Origin: Torreya grandis
Taxonomy: Eukaryota; Streptophyta; Pinopsida; Cupressales; Taxaceae
Reading direction: 5' to 3'
Assembly: GCA_037957365.1 (NCBI GenBank)
Contig: JARHVA010003634.1
Coordinates: forward strand, 1,358,501-1,422,500
Length of the DNA stretch: 64,000 nucleotides
Shown: in pieces, positions 24,683-37,437 of the stretch
Layout: each line of letters opens with the position of its first letter
Position numbering within the stretch: position 1 is the first letter of the stretch
Position numbers and translations under genes: made by a program
Notes under the pieces: generated by a model
Seen by the model: only the letters and a program-made list of their open reading frames with translations
Database searches by the model: none
Told to the model about the DNA's origin: nothing

Positions 24683-25248
24683 CTAGCCACCATCATCAAA
24701 GACATTACCACCTCTATAACACAATATTATATTGGAGCCTCCAATTCCTCCACCATTATGGCTTTTGCCACCATAATAATAATCAAATCTATCACAACCA
24801 TCACCTCCTTAACCCCCACCACTGTGTCACCCTTCATATTCACCATCACTACTACCATGACTATACCCTCTACTAATATGATAACCACCTCCACATCTAC
24901 CAATATTGGCCCACCACTTCATCTTGCCTACGCATGATTGATAGTAATGTTCCTTCCATCCAAATCCTTTCCATTTATCTCCTTGATGGCATCTTTCATT
25001 GCCTGCTCATCAGTAAAGGTTACAAAACCAAATGCTCAGGATCTTATAGTCTTTTGGTTAGTCACAATATACAAAACCAATTGAGACAATTATAAAACCC
25101 ATAAAATAATATAAAGTATCACATACATAATAAAAAAAGAATCTATGACTTTGTCGTAGTGCCTGAAAGCATCCTAAAGGCTCTTATCAATGGTAGACCA
25201 AGACAGGCCATGTACAAAGTAATGTAATTCAACATCGACAAATGTCAT
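24683..25248 (-). pseudogene. Glycine-rich RNA-binding protein (GRP7/RZ-like RRM) pseudogene, intron retained
   Basis: On the - strand the frame starts at the ATG at 25248-25246 and reads an RRM start (VELHYFVHGLSWSTIDKSL, then DAFRHYDKVID) resembling the family's VEYRCFVGGLAWxTxDxxL. An unaligned stretch of about 90-100 bases (25040-25135) sits where related genes have an intron. Then come RNP1 with a stop in it (RS-stop-AFGFVTFTDE, normally RSRGFGFVTF), MKDAIKEINGKDLDGRNITI and a Gly/Tyr-rich tail ending at a TAG at 24683-24685. Members bind RNA in the nucleus and cytoplasm and act in cold and circadian responses. Several stops and a frameshift in the tail kill it. The apparent intron argues against a processed retrocopy. 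Confidence 0.85.
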
Positions 25249-25535
25249 TATAAAATCAAACCCCACACTTATTATTATATCTTAACCGATGGTTTTAATG
25301 TAAAGCATTTCATCTAGATTGGGAAACTTTAGGTTTATGCCCTTGAGCTTATGACTAGACACATGTCTTTACTCATAAACATATTTTCCCTATAATTTTG
25401 GTGTTATAAAAATCATGCATCATATTGAAAACCATGAGACAAATATTTGGTTCTCCTTTCAAAATATAATGCCTCTAATGTAATAACATGGAATCAAAAG
25501 TTATAATCTATAATTTATTATATGATAACATATAA

Positions 25536-26090
25536 TGAACCCGATTATTATCAAGTCAAAAAAATACCAATAGACAAATCTTCTAAAATAATAGCCTATA
25601 TTGATTCATAATGAATGAATCAAATTATTACACCAAGCATAAAAAATCCTTGGTTCTTAATTGGAATTGAGATGTAAAATTTTGAACTCAAAAAATAAAT
25701 AAATCTTTACATGTTATTTTTAATAAGTTTCACATGCAATTGTGTGCATCTCTAAAAGTCTACAAAAATAAATTAAATAGTAAAATTAACTTATTAGATG
25801 AATATCAACTAAATTTCAAGTCTAATTACATAAATATATAATTTCTAAAAGTATAAAAATATAGAAAATAATATTAAACTGTAATTTTAGACCCTTAGAT
25901 GGGCATGTACAGCCTTAAATAATATAAAAAACATACTTAATTAGATAGGTTGGGTTGTCGATGCATTTATTTTTTGAGGCAATCTTTTTATCCTGAACAT
26001 GGGCTTAAATAGAGATAAAAATCAAAAGTTATGGCCTTTATAAGTTCAACCTCTTTTTTTATAAGTTCAAGTTCAAAAGTTATGGCATCA
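25536..26090 (-). repeat. 3' LTR of the gypsy element
   Basis: It aligns along its length with 30701-31254. Shared blocks include TATCAA, TTCAT...TGAATGA, TTTTTAATAAGTTTCACAT, GAATATCAACTAA and AATAATATTAAACT(G/A)TAATTTT. On the - strand it starts TGATGCC (26090) right after the polypurine tract and ends GTTCA (25536), giving TG...CA ends. Confidence 0.85.
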
Positions 26091-26101
26091 TTCTCCTTTG
26101 A
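26091..26101 (-). other. Polypurine tract of the gypsy element
   Basis: On the - strand CAAAGGAGAA directly precedes the TG that starts the 3' LTR. This is the expected site for priming of plus-strand DNA. Confidence 0.65.
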
Positions 26102-26849
26102 TTGGAAACAACTCAGCTCCTGTGAGTTGTTTTAATTATACTACTTCCATTTGTTCTTATAAATATTCTTCAACTCTAATTATATAAACCAAGTGTTGTA
26201 TTCTTGTTGTAATCCTTTCCATTGTACCAAATACACATCATAACTTCCTTGCTTTGTGTTTAATATCTTCTTATATATAGCCCACACTATCTTTTCTTTC
26301 TTCTTTGACACCTATTGCTTCTAGTCTACTTATTCATCTTATTCACCTTCACTATATCCTTCATGGAAATCATATAAAAATGAAACATTAAATATAGGAT
26401 ATATATTAAAATTCTATGGTAAACTCACCTCATAAGTATTATCATTGATTTTCTTCACAATTTTGTATGATGTAATTTTATTGTAATCCAACTTGTTGTA
26501 TCTGCATTTCATAAATAATTTTTTCCTTAAGTAAATCATCACTAAATTTCATTCTTTAAATATTTTGACCTTCTTGTGATATCTTCTACTCCTTTATACT
26601 TTTCATTACTTTCTTATAATTCTCTTATTACTTCTTCTTGTAACTATTGTATATGTTCTACAAATGCTTCTGTATTATGACTAACTCATTATATAATTGA
26701 TAAAAGTACCAAATCTAAAACTCTCATGAGATCTATCCCATTAACAATCAGAAATGTTGATTCTCTTATTGATATGTTCATTAAACTATTATATGCAAGC
26801 TCATCTTGTGGTAAAGTCAAGTCCCATTACTTGGGATTCTGTCTAACTA

Positions 26850-27460
26850 TACATCTTAATAAAATTTCCAAGCTCAATTTTATAGCTTATGTCCATCCAT
26901 CTATTTGAGGGTGGTATGCACTACTAAATTGTATCTTAGTCCCCATCTACCTCAATAAAGTCCTCCAAAAATAACTTAGAAATGTTGTGTCCCTATTATA
27001 TGTGATGGTTTTTAGAATACCATACAATCTCACAATATCCTTAAGAAATAGTTTTGTAACTCTAGAAACATAATTGGTTTTCTTACATGTAGTAAAATGA
27101 ATCATTTTATAAAATTTGTCTATAATAACAAAAAAATTAATAATTAACTTTATATGTGTTTAGTAATCCAAATATAAAATCCATACTCAAATATATTTAT
27201 GGTCCTCTTCAAACCAGTAATGGCATGTTAAACCTTGTATTTTGTGCATGTCCTTTTGCCACCTGACATATCTTGCACCTTAAAAAATATCTTTTCACAT
27301 GTCTCTTCATCCTTGACCAAAAATACTTCTCCTCCACTAAATATATTGTCTTTGTCTTACTAAAATGTTCATCCAAACCACCACTATTCAATTCTCTTAT
27401 AATATTATCTTTTATGAACCCAATTAGTATACATAATTGTTTCCCTTTGAATACATAACC
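26850..27460 (-). pseudogene. Gypsy integrase remnant
   Basis: From high to low coordinate: the zinc-binding region (GGLDEHFSKTKT, YFWSRMKRHVKRY, RCKICQVAKG), which keeps the His/Cys pairs; LSMDFIFGL; VIIDKFYKMIHF; RLYGILKTITYNRDTTF; FSSAYHPQIDGWT then a stop. Compared with the usual SDRDTKF and TDGQTE motifs, the second catalytic Asp is Asn and the catalytic Glu codon is a stop. It could not insert DNA. Confidence 0.88.
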
Positions 27461-27787
27461 ATCCTACATAATATACTCATAATAAATATTACATGTATCA
27501 CCTATCAATGGATTCCTGCATTGCTCAACTATCTTTCCAAAATTTAGATCAGTATCATATATTTATTTAATAAATTCAAATCCAACTGCTTCACTCACCA
27601 TAGTATTTATCAACCTTACTTGCTTACTTATCATCTACTTGATTCTATTTTCATGATTTGTGCTTCAATACAAAAGTATAACCCTATAAGAAAGGAAATT
27701 ACTTTGCATGCCTACTATTTAACTTCTTTTAAGTGTTCACATACTTCAAAGCCTCATGATTAGTAAATAGGATAAACTCCTTAGGTA

Positions 27788-28740
27788 CTAGAAATGCCTC
27801 CAATGCCTTAATGCTTGTAAAATGGCATAACATTTAACATCATATGTAACATACTTTGTTATCACCCCATTAAAGTTTTCACTAAAATATGATATTGGTT
27901 TCTCTTCTTGACTCAACACAATACCAATTCCCATAAATGAAGCATCACAATCAACCTCAAACACTTTGCTAAAATATTGTAATGCTAAAATAGGATTTCT
28001 TATAATTTTATTCTTCAATAACTCAAATCTTTTTATTTCTACCCTTGTCCACACAAAGTCTTTTCCTCTCATATAATTTATTATTGATGTAACAAGACTA
28101 ATAAAAAAATTAATGAACTTTTTACAAAAATTTGATAAACCATGAAAACTTAATATCTCTATGATGTTATTGGTGATATGCCATGTAAAAATTGCCTTTA
28201 ATTTTTCTTCATCCATTCTTACACCATCTACTAAATCTAAAACTCCAAAAAATCCCAAGATGTTTCATATAGATTTACACCTACTCGAATTTGCATATAT
28301 CTTATTTTTTCTTAACAATTCCAATGCCATTCTCCAATTCTGTAAGTGATCTTATTTAGTCTTAGTGAATATTAAAATATTATAAAAATAAATCACCACA
28401 AACTCGTGATTGTATTCCCGTAACACTCTATTCATCACCCTCACAAACGTGTTAGGTCCTTTAAGTAATGTGAATGATATCACCATCTACTAATATAAAC
28501 CACATCTAGTCTTGAATGCTATTTTTCATTCATTTCCTTCATGAATCCAAATATGATCTAGTATCCAATCCATAGATAAATCTTATTAAAATATTTTTAT
28601 CTTGTAAGAACACCTATCATATCATCAAAAAGAGGTATAGGAAAGCTATACTTGTTTGTAATTTTATTGATTGCTCTACTATCCATATACATCCTCCACC
28701 CTCAATTTTTTTTTAATTAGCAATGTTGGTGTTGCACATA
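27788..28740 (-). pseudogene. Gypsy reverse transcriptase and RNase H remnant, active site lost
   Basis: From 28740 downwards the - strand shows RT blocks (a PxLLIKKK start, IAFKTRCGLY, LKGPNTFVRVMNRVL, VVIYFYNILIF), then an uninterrupted 156-codon stretch (28258-27788). That stretch has the connection region (LSFHGLSNFCKKFI, FVWT, FELLKNKI) and RNase H start (FEVDCDASFMGIGIVLSQ, PISYFSE, YDVKCYAILQALRHWRHF). The catalytic YxDD box is YFYN at 28379-28390, so both aspartates are gone. Confidence 0.92.
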
Positions 28741-29170
28741 GAATCATGCTCTCTTTTACTACACCCTTCATCACCAATTTAATAACCTATTTTTTTAATT
28801 CTACATATTCTATTAGACTCATCATATGAGTTGCCTAATTAGGTAGAGATGATCCTAGAATCAAATTAATATGATGTTGAATATCTCTCTTTGGTGGTAA
28901 ACAATCTAGTAACTCATCAAGTATAATAGATGCATATTATTTTAACATTACTATTACATATGTTGGTATTTTCACCACTTATATGTCTTCTTTATTCACT
29001 ACTAATGCATAATAATAACCTACCATCTTCATGTCTTTGATAAATTCTTTTACATTCAGTATGCTTTTAGCGTACCCTTCTTGTTTAAGAGGTAACATAA
29101 CTAGCTTCATACAACCTTTTTATAAACTATATGTGTTCTTTGATCCATAATTAATTACTTATCTATCAAA

Positions 29171-29430
29171 TTACCATGACCTCAATAACACATGGCCTAC
29201 ATCCATTAGTATAACATCACACCATATTTCATTCTTGTAAGTTTTACCTATAGAAAACTTGATTAAGCACCTTTTATATACTATGACATCATTCCCTTTA
29301 TTAAACCATGAAATATGATAAGGTTTAGGATGATTTTCACAATACAAACCCAATTTCTTAATCATGTCTTTAGACAATATTTTCACAACTACCACCATCT
29401 ATATTAACTTGCATATCTTACCTCCTAAAG
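29171..29430 (-). pseudogene. Gypsy aspartic protease remnant
   Basis: A 75-codon open piece resembles the second half of the retropepsin-like domain of plant gypsy elements (KLGL, HPKPYHISWFNKGN, RCLIKFSIG, IWCDVILMDVGHVLLRSW; usually ...WCDVxPMDxxHxLLGRPW). The catalytic DSGA motif upstream was not seen, probably lost to frameshift. Confidence 0.8.
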
Positions 29431-29599
29431 TACACATTGTTCAAAAAATATTTATTCACAGCCATACATCACCACCTTATTTATTCTACATATGGTCTTT
29501 CCTTAGAGAAAGAATTGTTCTTCTCATCATGACATTTTCTCCAATATCTACTACTAAAACCTTAGTATTTTGCAATTCTATTTCAGATTCAACTAAATT

Positions 29600-30660
29600 C
29601 ACTCTTGGGTGATCCTCTTGTCTCATTTATTCATCTTCATAAATTGTACAATTAAATTCTCTATGGAATTATTATCCACATCTTAAGAATTATGTTGATT
29701 TGGAAACCAACCTCTACCACCACTATAGGTTTATGCTCTCTAAAATCCTCTTTCTCTTTACTGTTATTAAAACCCTTATTTATTATCTTCTTATCTTTCT
29801 GCACTACATGAGGGTTCTCCTCTAGTGGTATTAAGTCCACCTCTATTTTTATGAAATCCAACTCATCCTATTATTAAATGGGATTTTCCTCTTATTGGAC
29901 CAATAGATATTAGTCTAAAATTTTATCTATTTTATGTTTCTTTAGTATTCAAAGCTAATTGATAAACTTCTTCCATGCAAAGAATTGTATGCATGCTTAA
30001 TTCATTTCAATAGAAAACGTTAAACCATTTGAATAACTTGTATCAATTTTTTATTCTATTTTATTATGATCCACTCATATGGAAAGCTTGTAAAACTCAT
30101 CTATATACTCTTATCTTTGATCCTTCTATCTCAAATTTTGGAAACTTTTCTATAGTGTTTATGCATAATCCATAGGAATAAATTTCTCCCTTAGCTTCTT
30201 CCCCATCTTTTTCCATGCGTTTATCTTCTCTTTACCATTTTTATATCTTTGTTTCTACAGGGGATCCCTCCAAATCATTTCATGATTCTTTAATTTCATG
30301 CATACAAATTTTACCTTCTTATTTTCTTTCATAGTTTTCCATTTAAAAAACTTCTCCATGATGTTCACCAATCTATCAACTCCTATGGTTCTAAACTTCT
30401 TCCAAAATATGGAAATCAGCCTTGATTTATTGTTTCCTTAATTTTAAATCTATAACCATCCTATCTTCCATTGATGGTATTTTTTCCTATTATTCCTCTT
30501 GCAAAATTTCCTCTTCATGATATATGTCATCATCAACATCATATTTAACTCTCCTTTATATTTGATTCATAATGATATAGGTTAATTTTTCTACTTGAAT
30601 TTGCATATCTTGCATAGTCCGGTCCATTTGAGTGATTCCGCCTCATCCTCTCACCATCTC
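29600..30660 (-). pseudogene. Gypsy gag remnant
   Basis: In the expected place between the primer-binding site and protease, a piece near 30180-30260 reads KINAWKKMGKKLREKFIPMDY, close to the plant gypsy gag pattern (I.TW..MK..L..KFLP.DY). The remainder is broken by stops and frameshifts. An Asp/Glu/Lys-rich segment at 29661-29861 may be the gag-protease linker. Confidence 0.7.
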
Positions 30661-30683
30661 TTACATCTCCAAGACTTGAACTT

Positions 30684-30695
30684 ACTTTGATACAA
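30684..30695 (-). other. Primer-binding site of the gypsy element (initiator Met tRNA type)
   Basis: On the - strand, five bases after the LTR, TTGTATCAAAGT resembles the common plant site TGGTATCAGAGC (complement of the 3' end of initiator methionine tRNA), with three substitutions. Confidence 0.55.
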
Positions 30696-30700
30696 AATAA

Positions 30701-31254
30701 TGAACATGGTTACTATCAAGATAAGAAAATACTAATAGGAAAATCTTCTAAATTAATAACATGTGCTGATTCATATTGAATGATTCAAATAATTATAAAA
30801 CATGCATAAATAATCCTCAACTGACAATTAAATTTGACATGCCAAATTTGAAACTCTATAAAATAAACAAAATTAGACCTGTTATTTTTAATAGCTACTA
30901 TTTTTTGTAAGTTTCACATAAAATCATGCATAGATTTAGAAATATCTAAATATAAACTAAACAATAAAATTAACCTAATATATGAATATCAACTAATGTT
31001 CAATTCTAGTTATAAAATTATAGAATTTTTAAAATTAAAAAAATAATATTAAACTATAATTTTGGACCCTCAGATGGTCACCTATGGTCTCCTAAAAATA
31101 TAAAAAATGTCCATAACCAAATAGGCCAAGTTATGACTACATTTAATTTTTTAATATGATCATTTTACCATAAATATGGGCTCAAACAAAAATTTATATT
31201 AAAAATTATAGCCCTTGAAAGTTTGGCCTCTTTTTTCTACATCAACATATATCA
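30701..31254 (-). repeat. 5' LTR of the gypsy element
   Basis: Partner of 25536-26090 (554 versus 555 bases). It starts on the - strand with TGATATAT at 31254 and ends GTTCA at 30701. It should hold the element promoter; no clear TATA box stands out in its A+T-rich sequence. Confidence 0.85.
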
Positions 31255-33780
31255 TACTTTTTGAGTGTTCACTATATAAAAAATATAAAGTTACAATGTT
31301 TTATATATCATTAATATATTTAAATTAAACATACAATTTTTTTTATCATCCCAATTTTAAGACCCAAAGTAGGTAGATGACATTTACCAAAGTATAATAA
31401 TTGGTGGTCCTTGTTAAAACTTAGTTTATTAATTTTTAAAAAATATCTAAAATTGTTTTGGGATTTCATGATTCTTATCTTTTTATGTGCACTAATTTGC
31501 CACATAATCATATTGATGTGTCACAACAAATTTATTTCACTATCACAAATGCAAATAAATTTTAATATTTTATTTCTAATAGAGGTAATGTGCCATAATT
31601 ATTTTTTGGCAAACTAATACACCATGTATATTAACTAGCAGTTACCTCGAAGGTGTAAGGAAATCTAGAGGAATTGTATATATATTTTTGATTATATCTA
31701 ATAAGTATTAATATGATATATTATATGTTTCAAATATATTATATTATTTATATGTACAATTGAAATGAAATGATTAAATAAAGTAAATAATCGTATGACT
31801 ATGTGGTTTATAGTAGCAATAGATAGCATACCTAGAATTACTCTGCTTATTGAATTTTAATTAAACAATTAAGAATAAGAAGAAATAAATGATATTCAGT
31901 GAGCCATTCACACATGATAGTTACAATATATACTATTGATATAAACTATATTCTAGCCATACCCAAAGCCTATAAAAGCTAGCAACAATATATACCATCC
32001 TCCTTAGGCAATCTCATCTTTTAACCTTGTGAATGGTATATATTAGTTTGTTTTCTTATTCCCTCTTCATCATTATTTCCTCCTGATGATAGGCCAACAT
32101 TATTTCTAAAAACATTGAGGTTTTATATTTTTTCCAATGTAGTTCTAGTTCTTTTTAACAATATATACCATTAATATAAAAAAAAAATTATTACAATAAC
32201 CAAGGACTAGATAAGTTAATGATATATATTTAATCTACAAGGAATCTGCATACATCTACACATAAGAAATTCATTAAACTTCACCTTGAATTTAAATATA
32301 TATTTTTTAGAAACCATAATATCCTTGTCAAAGGCTTCAAAAAGCTTCCATAGATAGATATTTGGGGAGCCTTTGATGGATAGTTGGTAATGCTTTCCTC
32401 ATTCATTCATATCCTCTAAATTAAAATATAATGATTTGATTGCTCCAAGTAAAATCAGATGTTCTCAAATCCCTCTCAATCCTCTCATTCATCTCCTCTA
32501 CTTTGATAAGTGGTAATTGAAAATGGTCTCCACATTAATATTAAAAACCAAAAAAGTCTTGGGATTCTACTTTCTTGAGCATAAGTAAATCTCAATAAAA
32601 TTTCCCATGGATTGATTTTTACCGCTAGTTTTCTTGCTTGATATCATTTTTTGCCTTTTATGCCATTATAATATCTTTAACTTTTACGCTGGTTCGATAA
32701 CACGTGTTATTAAACATAGCTTCAAAGTTTGAGGAGCCATTACATTAGGTTTAGGAACTATTTTCGGATAACAATAGAAGTGAATGAATTCCTACTTCCA
32801 TTCTAAAAATTTCAGAAGTATGGTGGTGTCTTTCCTACACTTATAAGGATCAACATGTAAATATAACAATAGAAGTGATTCCTACTTCCATTCCAATATT
32901 ATGCTGGAAGAGAATATTATATTTTTAAAAACTCCTTATATACCACCCTTATAGTAGAATTGAATGAATTCCTAATGTATCAAATATGTGAAAACCCCAC
33001 ACATGAAAAGTTGCACCTGTAACACCTTGCATTTATTGCCAACACTATAATATTAAAATAATTAAAAGAGTTAGACTTACAAGAAAAGACTAAAGTACTT
33101 ATATTCATGGAAGCAGAAGATAAACACCAATTATCAAGTACCAAGCCTCTTTGAGTAATTACTCTTCATGCACACAAAACATTATACGGCCAATCTATTG
33201 AAGAGCAAGGTAGAAGAAAAATGTCTACACCAATGGCCATCAAATATATGCTCACATAAGTGATGATGAATGAAATGTATTTAAATAATAATGTATTCAT
33301 TAGTGTAACAATATCAAATAATAGAGAAATACAATTTATCAATTTACTATTGTAAATTGGTCCAACATTATATAAATGAAGTATAATCTTCCATGACTCA
33401 TTCAAATTAGATTTGGCTTTCCTTGTAGATGAATATGTTGGAGCTTCAGTAAAAAACAAAAATAAAATATGTTGATTATAACTCATTGCCTTAACAATTA
33501 CTCCTCTTAGTTATTGGTGAAAACTATTCCAACATAGAATCTTGCATAATAGAAGAATAGACTAAAGAATTACATAGTGATTGCATTCTCAATCGGTTTT
33601 CCCCCAGAATTATTTTACATGAACTTATTTTGACATCTAAACACATTCTTATAATGTATAAAAGTGGTGACATATTTTAATGCGAGATAGATGATGATAG
33701 TGAGAAGCAATGGTAAGTTAGCAGCTATGGGTTTTAACTGAGGTTTAACTATAGATTTACACTCATATGTATACATATTT
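31255..33780. other. Non-coding DNA with one dispersed repeat
   Basis: 31631-31679 (ACTAGCAGTTACCTCGAAGG core) recurs at 34066-34110. A local ~94-bp spaced duplication occurs at 32770 and 32864 (AACAATAGAAGTGA, TTCCTACTTCCATTC). No gene was recognised; short open frames (31320-31617, 33166-33486) look random. Confidence 0.5.
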
Positions 33781-33787
33781 ATATGTG

Positions 33788-33832
<45 letters not shown>

Positions 33833-33836
33833 ATAT
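33781..33836. repeat. (TATATG)n microsatellite
   Basis: Some nine hexamer units, imperfect at the ends. Confidence 0.9.
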
Positions 33837-34016
33837 GTACATTTTCACCTTTACATGAATTTATTTCATCCTCTATATAGATTAATTACTTGGGAATGGC
33901 ATTCAGTAATCACTCAGTTATCCTACTGATGTCGACTAATAACCTACAACTAGCATCATCAAAATTTCCTTCCCATGAAACCATATTCCAAGCTGGGGTC
34001 AATTGAATATTCTCCT

Positions 34017-34110
34017 ATTTTGTCTCTTTTGAGACAAATATGTAAGGGTTCACCACCATAATTTTAACTAGTAGTTGCCCTAAAGGTGCAAGAAAAGCTA
34101 GAGGAATTGT
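34017..34110. repeat. Dispersed repeat, composite copy
   Basis: The left half (TGAGACAAATATGTAAGGGT, CACCACCATA) matches 37096-37138. The right half (ACTAGTAGTTGCCCTAAAGG, GCTAGAGGAATTGTA) matches 31631-31679. It therefore joins two motifs found singly elsewhere in the window. Confidence 0.7.
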
Positions 34111-36289
34111 ACTTTTGTTTTTGCAATTATATATAGTAAACATTTTATTTAAATACAACAAAGCTCTCAATAACCTATATACGTATCTCAAACTTTTATT
34201 ATCATCATCACTCCACTTACAACTTAGTATGGGTTTAGGCATTAATAAAAACATGTAAGTGGTGAAATATTTCAAAGTGCATTGGGCAGTGATGATGATG
34301 GGCAATGATAGGTTATTTCAGTGATATTGTACAATATAGGGCCCATATCATACACACACCCTAACATTGAGGTAGTTGTTGGATTTACATGAATTTAACC
34401 TATTACAAAAGGGTCTATAGCTTATAGAGTGGTGGCATTTTTTACTTACTATTTTTTATTTATGTAAGGACTTCATGTCCGATGTGAGAATCAAATCATC
34501 AATGCTTCTTGATTTCATTGTGGTTGAAGTGGGTACTAAAGCATTTCCAAAGTGCATGCCATGTGGGTGCATAATGGGGCATCATTGGTGATACAGTGTG
34601 AATGTTGTGGTGGCTTCGTCATTGGTTGAAAAAAAAAGTGGTTTATTGGTAATCAATCCTAGTTAGTAGGTAGGGTTGGTAGGTTTAATTCTCATGCATT
34701 AGGGGGTGATCACATTGTATGGTTAAAAGAAGAATATATTCTAGATATGCAAAAAAACACGTACAAAAAAATATTGAAAATTAAAGATACATTCCTTCCA
34801 ATATAACTTGCATTGTAGGGATAACTACTAATATACTATTATATCATAATATCTATTAATGTAGTACTGATATTTTTATAATATTGTAGTACTGATATTT
34901 TTATAATATTGTAGTAATCATATATTAATATAATATACTTTTAAGATCATAATTTTTTTATTCATACAATACAGTTTTGGTTTCTATAAATATTTGTTTT
35001 GGTTGACTTCCATGTGACTTGAGACTAATCGTGAAAGCAATAAACTTTACAATTATTTGACAATTAATTTATTTATGAAATGACCTTTTAGACTATACTC
35101 ACATCTTTGAAAAAGATAAAAACTTTGAATATGTAATGTCATATATGAAATAAATGTGGCACCCACAAATAAGTGTTTTATCTCAAGGAATCTCTTACCA
35201 CTTCCATGTGTTTCCTTCTTATCATCAACCCTAATAATAATAGTCTACATGGTTTTTCTTACACCTACCACTTTTTTTAGAGGTGGCAGTAGAACATGTG
35301 AGGAAGGAGGTGGATCCCTCACGACCTGGCTTTATCTTTGTTAAATTGCATCTTCTGGAATGATAGAGAAGGATTTCTTTCTCCCAATATTTTTATTATT
35401 ATATAATTTGCAGACAAATCTAGAGGGGTTTTTAGGGAGGAGATTCGATCCTTCAACATGGTGACTATAGCTAACAACTAGTTTAATGGCCTAATGTGCA
35501 TGCAAATTTAATAGATGAGCAAATATCAGTAGAGGATAGCCATTTCACTTAATCTAGTGGCATGTTGCCATCGTTGGGAGCTGGAGAAGATAAAGACACG
35601 TATTAAAATTATGATATACCACGTCTATGGAATCTATTTTGTTTTTAGTCAATCATAGTAATGAGCTATGGTTTTGATAATAGATATTTTACTATAATTT
35701 TCCACACCAATTTTTTATCTTTTCCTGAAATTAAGAAGCTATTAAATACTAAATTTTTTTTCTTAAATTTTCAAACTAAACTCCAAAAAAAGTGTTTCTA
35801 ACATTTCCTTTACTAATTATAAATTGTGGTCTATAATATTAATTAAATATAAAATGATCAATTACATATTTCCAATAGTTCTATTTCTTTTATTGCCTTT
35901 ATGAAGACATCAACTACAATTTGAAATAAGTATATAATAAATCTTAAAAGATGACACTAATTAATGTGAAATCTGCCAAAGTGGGCAACACCAAAGCACA
36001 AAGCCTTGGTCCCAAATTAGTGTAGAATTATGTCATTTCAAATGCTATGAAGAAATATTATCATAAGAGAATATTTATTGGGAAATAAACAAAAATAAAA
36101 CTAATATTGAATTAATCTCTCTGAAAACCCGAGATTGGCAGCTAAAAACATCATCCATTAATTAATTACTTGGAAAATAAGTTTGAACAACAAAAATAAA
36201 AATAATATTGGATTAATATTCATAAAGACCACGGATTAGTAACTAACAACATTATCATTAAATATTTACATGATAGATAAGTTTGACAA
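34111..36289. other. Non-coding DNA
   Basis: Contains a 26-bp tandem duplication at 34862-34913 (TAGTACTGATATTTTTATAA). Two similar ~50-bp phrases (GAATAAT ... AACAACAAAAATAAAAATAATATTGGATTAAT) occur near 36090 and 36185. No gene was recognised. Confidence 0.5.
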
Positions 36290-36454
36290 CAACACACCTG
36301 TCAGTCAAATCTATTTTTCCTGGTTTACTAATTGTTGATCCAACGAGACACCTGTTAGGAACCTAAGACACTTGTTCAATTACTTTCTTCTATTGACCGA
36401 CGATGAGGAAGGTGTGAATAAGGTACCTGCGCTTCCATCATCACCCAATTCATC

Positions 36455-36462
36455 TATAAATA
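36455..36462 (+). promoter_or_regulatory. Isolated TATA box in a promoter-like block
   Basis: TATAAATA follows a CCAAT-like CCCAATTC and is followed by a C-rich possible start region and an ATG at 36489. That opens a frame of only 15 codons (MKLNQLPGPFYSC...). The 36290-37090 block is visibly less A+T-rich than its flanks. It could be the promoter and first exon remnant of a lost gene; no downstream exon was recognised. Confidence 0.35.
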
Positions 36463-37095
36463 TGCAGCCCTGCTCCCCAGTCTATTTCATGAAGCTGAAC
36501 CAATTGCCAGGTCCTTTCTACTCTTGTCAATCATAGTTTTCAATATCTCGCATATCTCCAATTCTGGATTTTTGGAGAAGATTTCTAAGAAAATATAGAG
36601 GGATATGTAGCATTACATTTATCAACTTCATAAATGGCTGGCACAACGAATATATTGTTATAACAGATTTCTAAAATTATCCATGGGTGGAAATGGCGTG
36701 GAAATGGCAGCGGCCAATCAACAATAGTGAAGGAACATCATAGTCATTGGAGTTAATTTATATTAGTATAACGCTTTCGCAATGGATCATAGAAGGTCGA
36801 ATTAGGTTGTTAAATGCTCTTGCTGAAAGTGGTGGATAGGCGGGGTCGTGATGATATTATTCTGCTACAAACGAACTAAGCAAATATTCATTGTCCTTCA
36901 CCGATAAATGCATTTATAACTGCTGAAGATACTGCCTAAGCTTCTACCTTACAGTACCATTTGTTTATATTTGTCATCAGAGTTATCATAAAAAAGCACA
37001 GTAAAAACTGGCCAAACTAGAAACCACCGTCAAATCTACTAGACAAAATTGTGGAACGTGTCGGTGTTACAATGATGGGGAACAATATCTTTTGG

Positions 37096-37138
37096 TTTTG
37101 TGTCTTGTGAGACAAATCTGCAAGGGTTCCCCACTATA
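37096..37138. repeat. Dispersed repeat copy
   Basis: Shares TGAGACAAATxTGxAAGGGT and CCACxATA with 34017-34060. The rest of the flank is unrelated. Confidence 0.65.
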
Positions 37139-37437
37139 TAAAGCCTCCATCTTAATAAAACATTTATATTAATCTATTTCGTAACTTTTTTCTTTTAACT
37201 TTTTAAATATTAATTGTATAAATTTTGAATGGAAATAATCTACATATTAAAATTGGTATATTTTATAAATATTTTTCACCTTATTATTATAAGTTTATTT
37301 AACTTTAAATAATTATAATTTTATTATTGATATAGATTGAATATTGTTTGTAGAAATATGAAATTTACATATTAAAACCAAATTTATGTTATCATATTTT
37401 TTATGAATTAATTACTAATTTTAACTTTATTAAAAAT

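Larger units (their letters stand above)
25536..31254 (-). mobile_element. Ty3/gypsy LTR retrotransposon with both LTRs, decayed
   Basis: The element runs right to left. Its two LTRs are 554-555 bp, and between them lie gag, protease, reverse transcriptase, RNase H and integrase in gypsy order. A primer-binding-site-like sequence and a polypurine tract sit at the inner LTR edges. Many stops and frameshifts are present. The LTRs are clearly diverged by eye, indicating an old insertion. Flanking pentamers TATAA (25531-25535) and TACTT (31255-31259) agree at only part of the positions, so the target duplication has decayed or the edge is off by a few bases. Confidence 0.93.
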
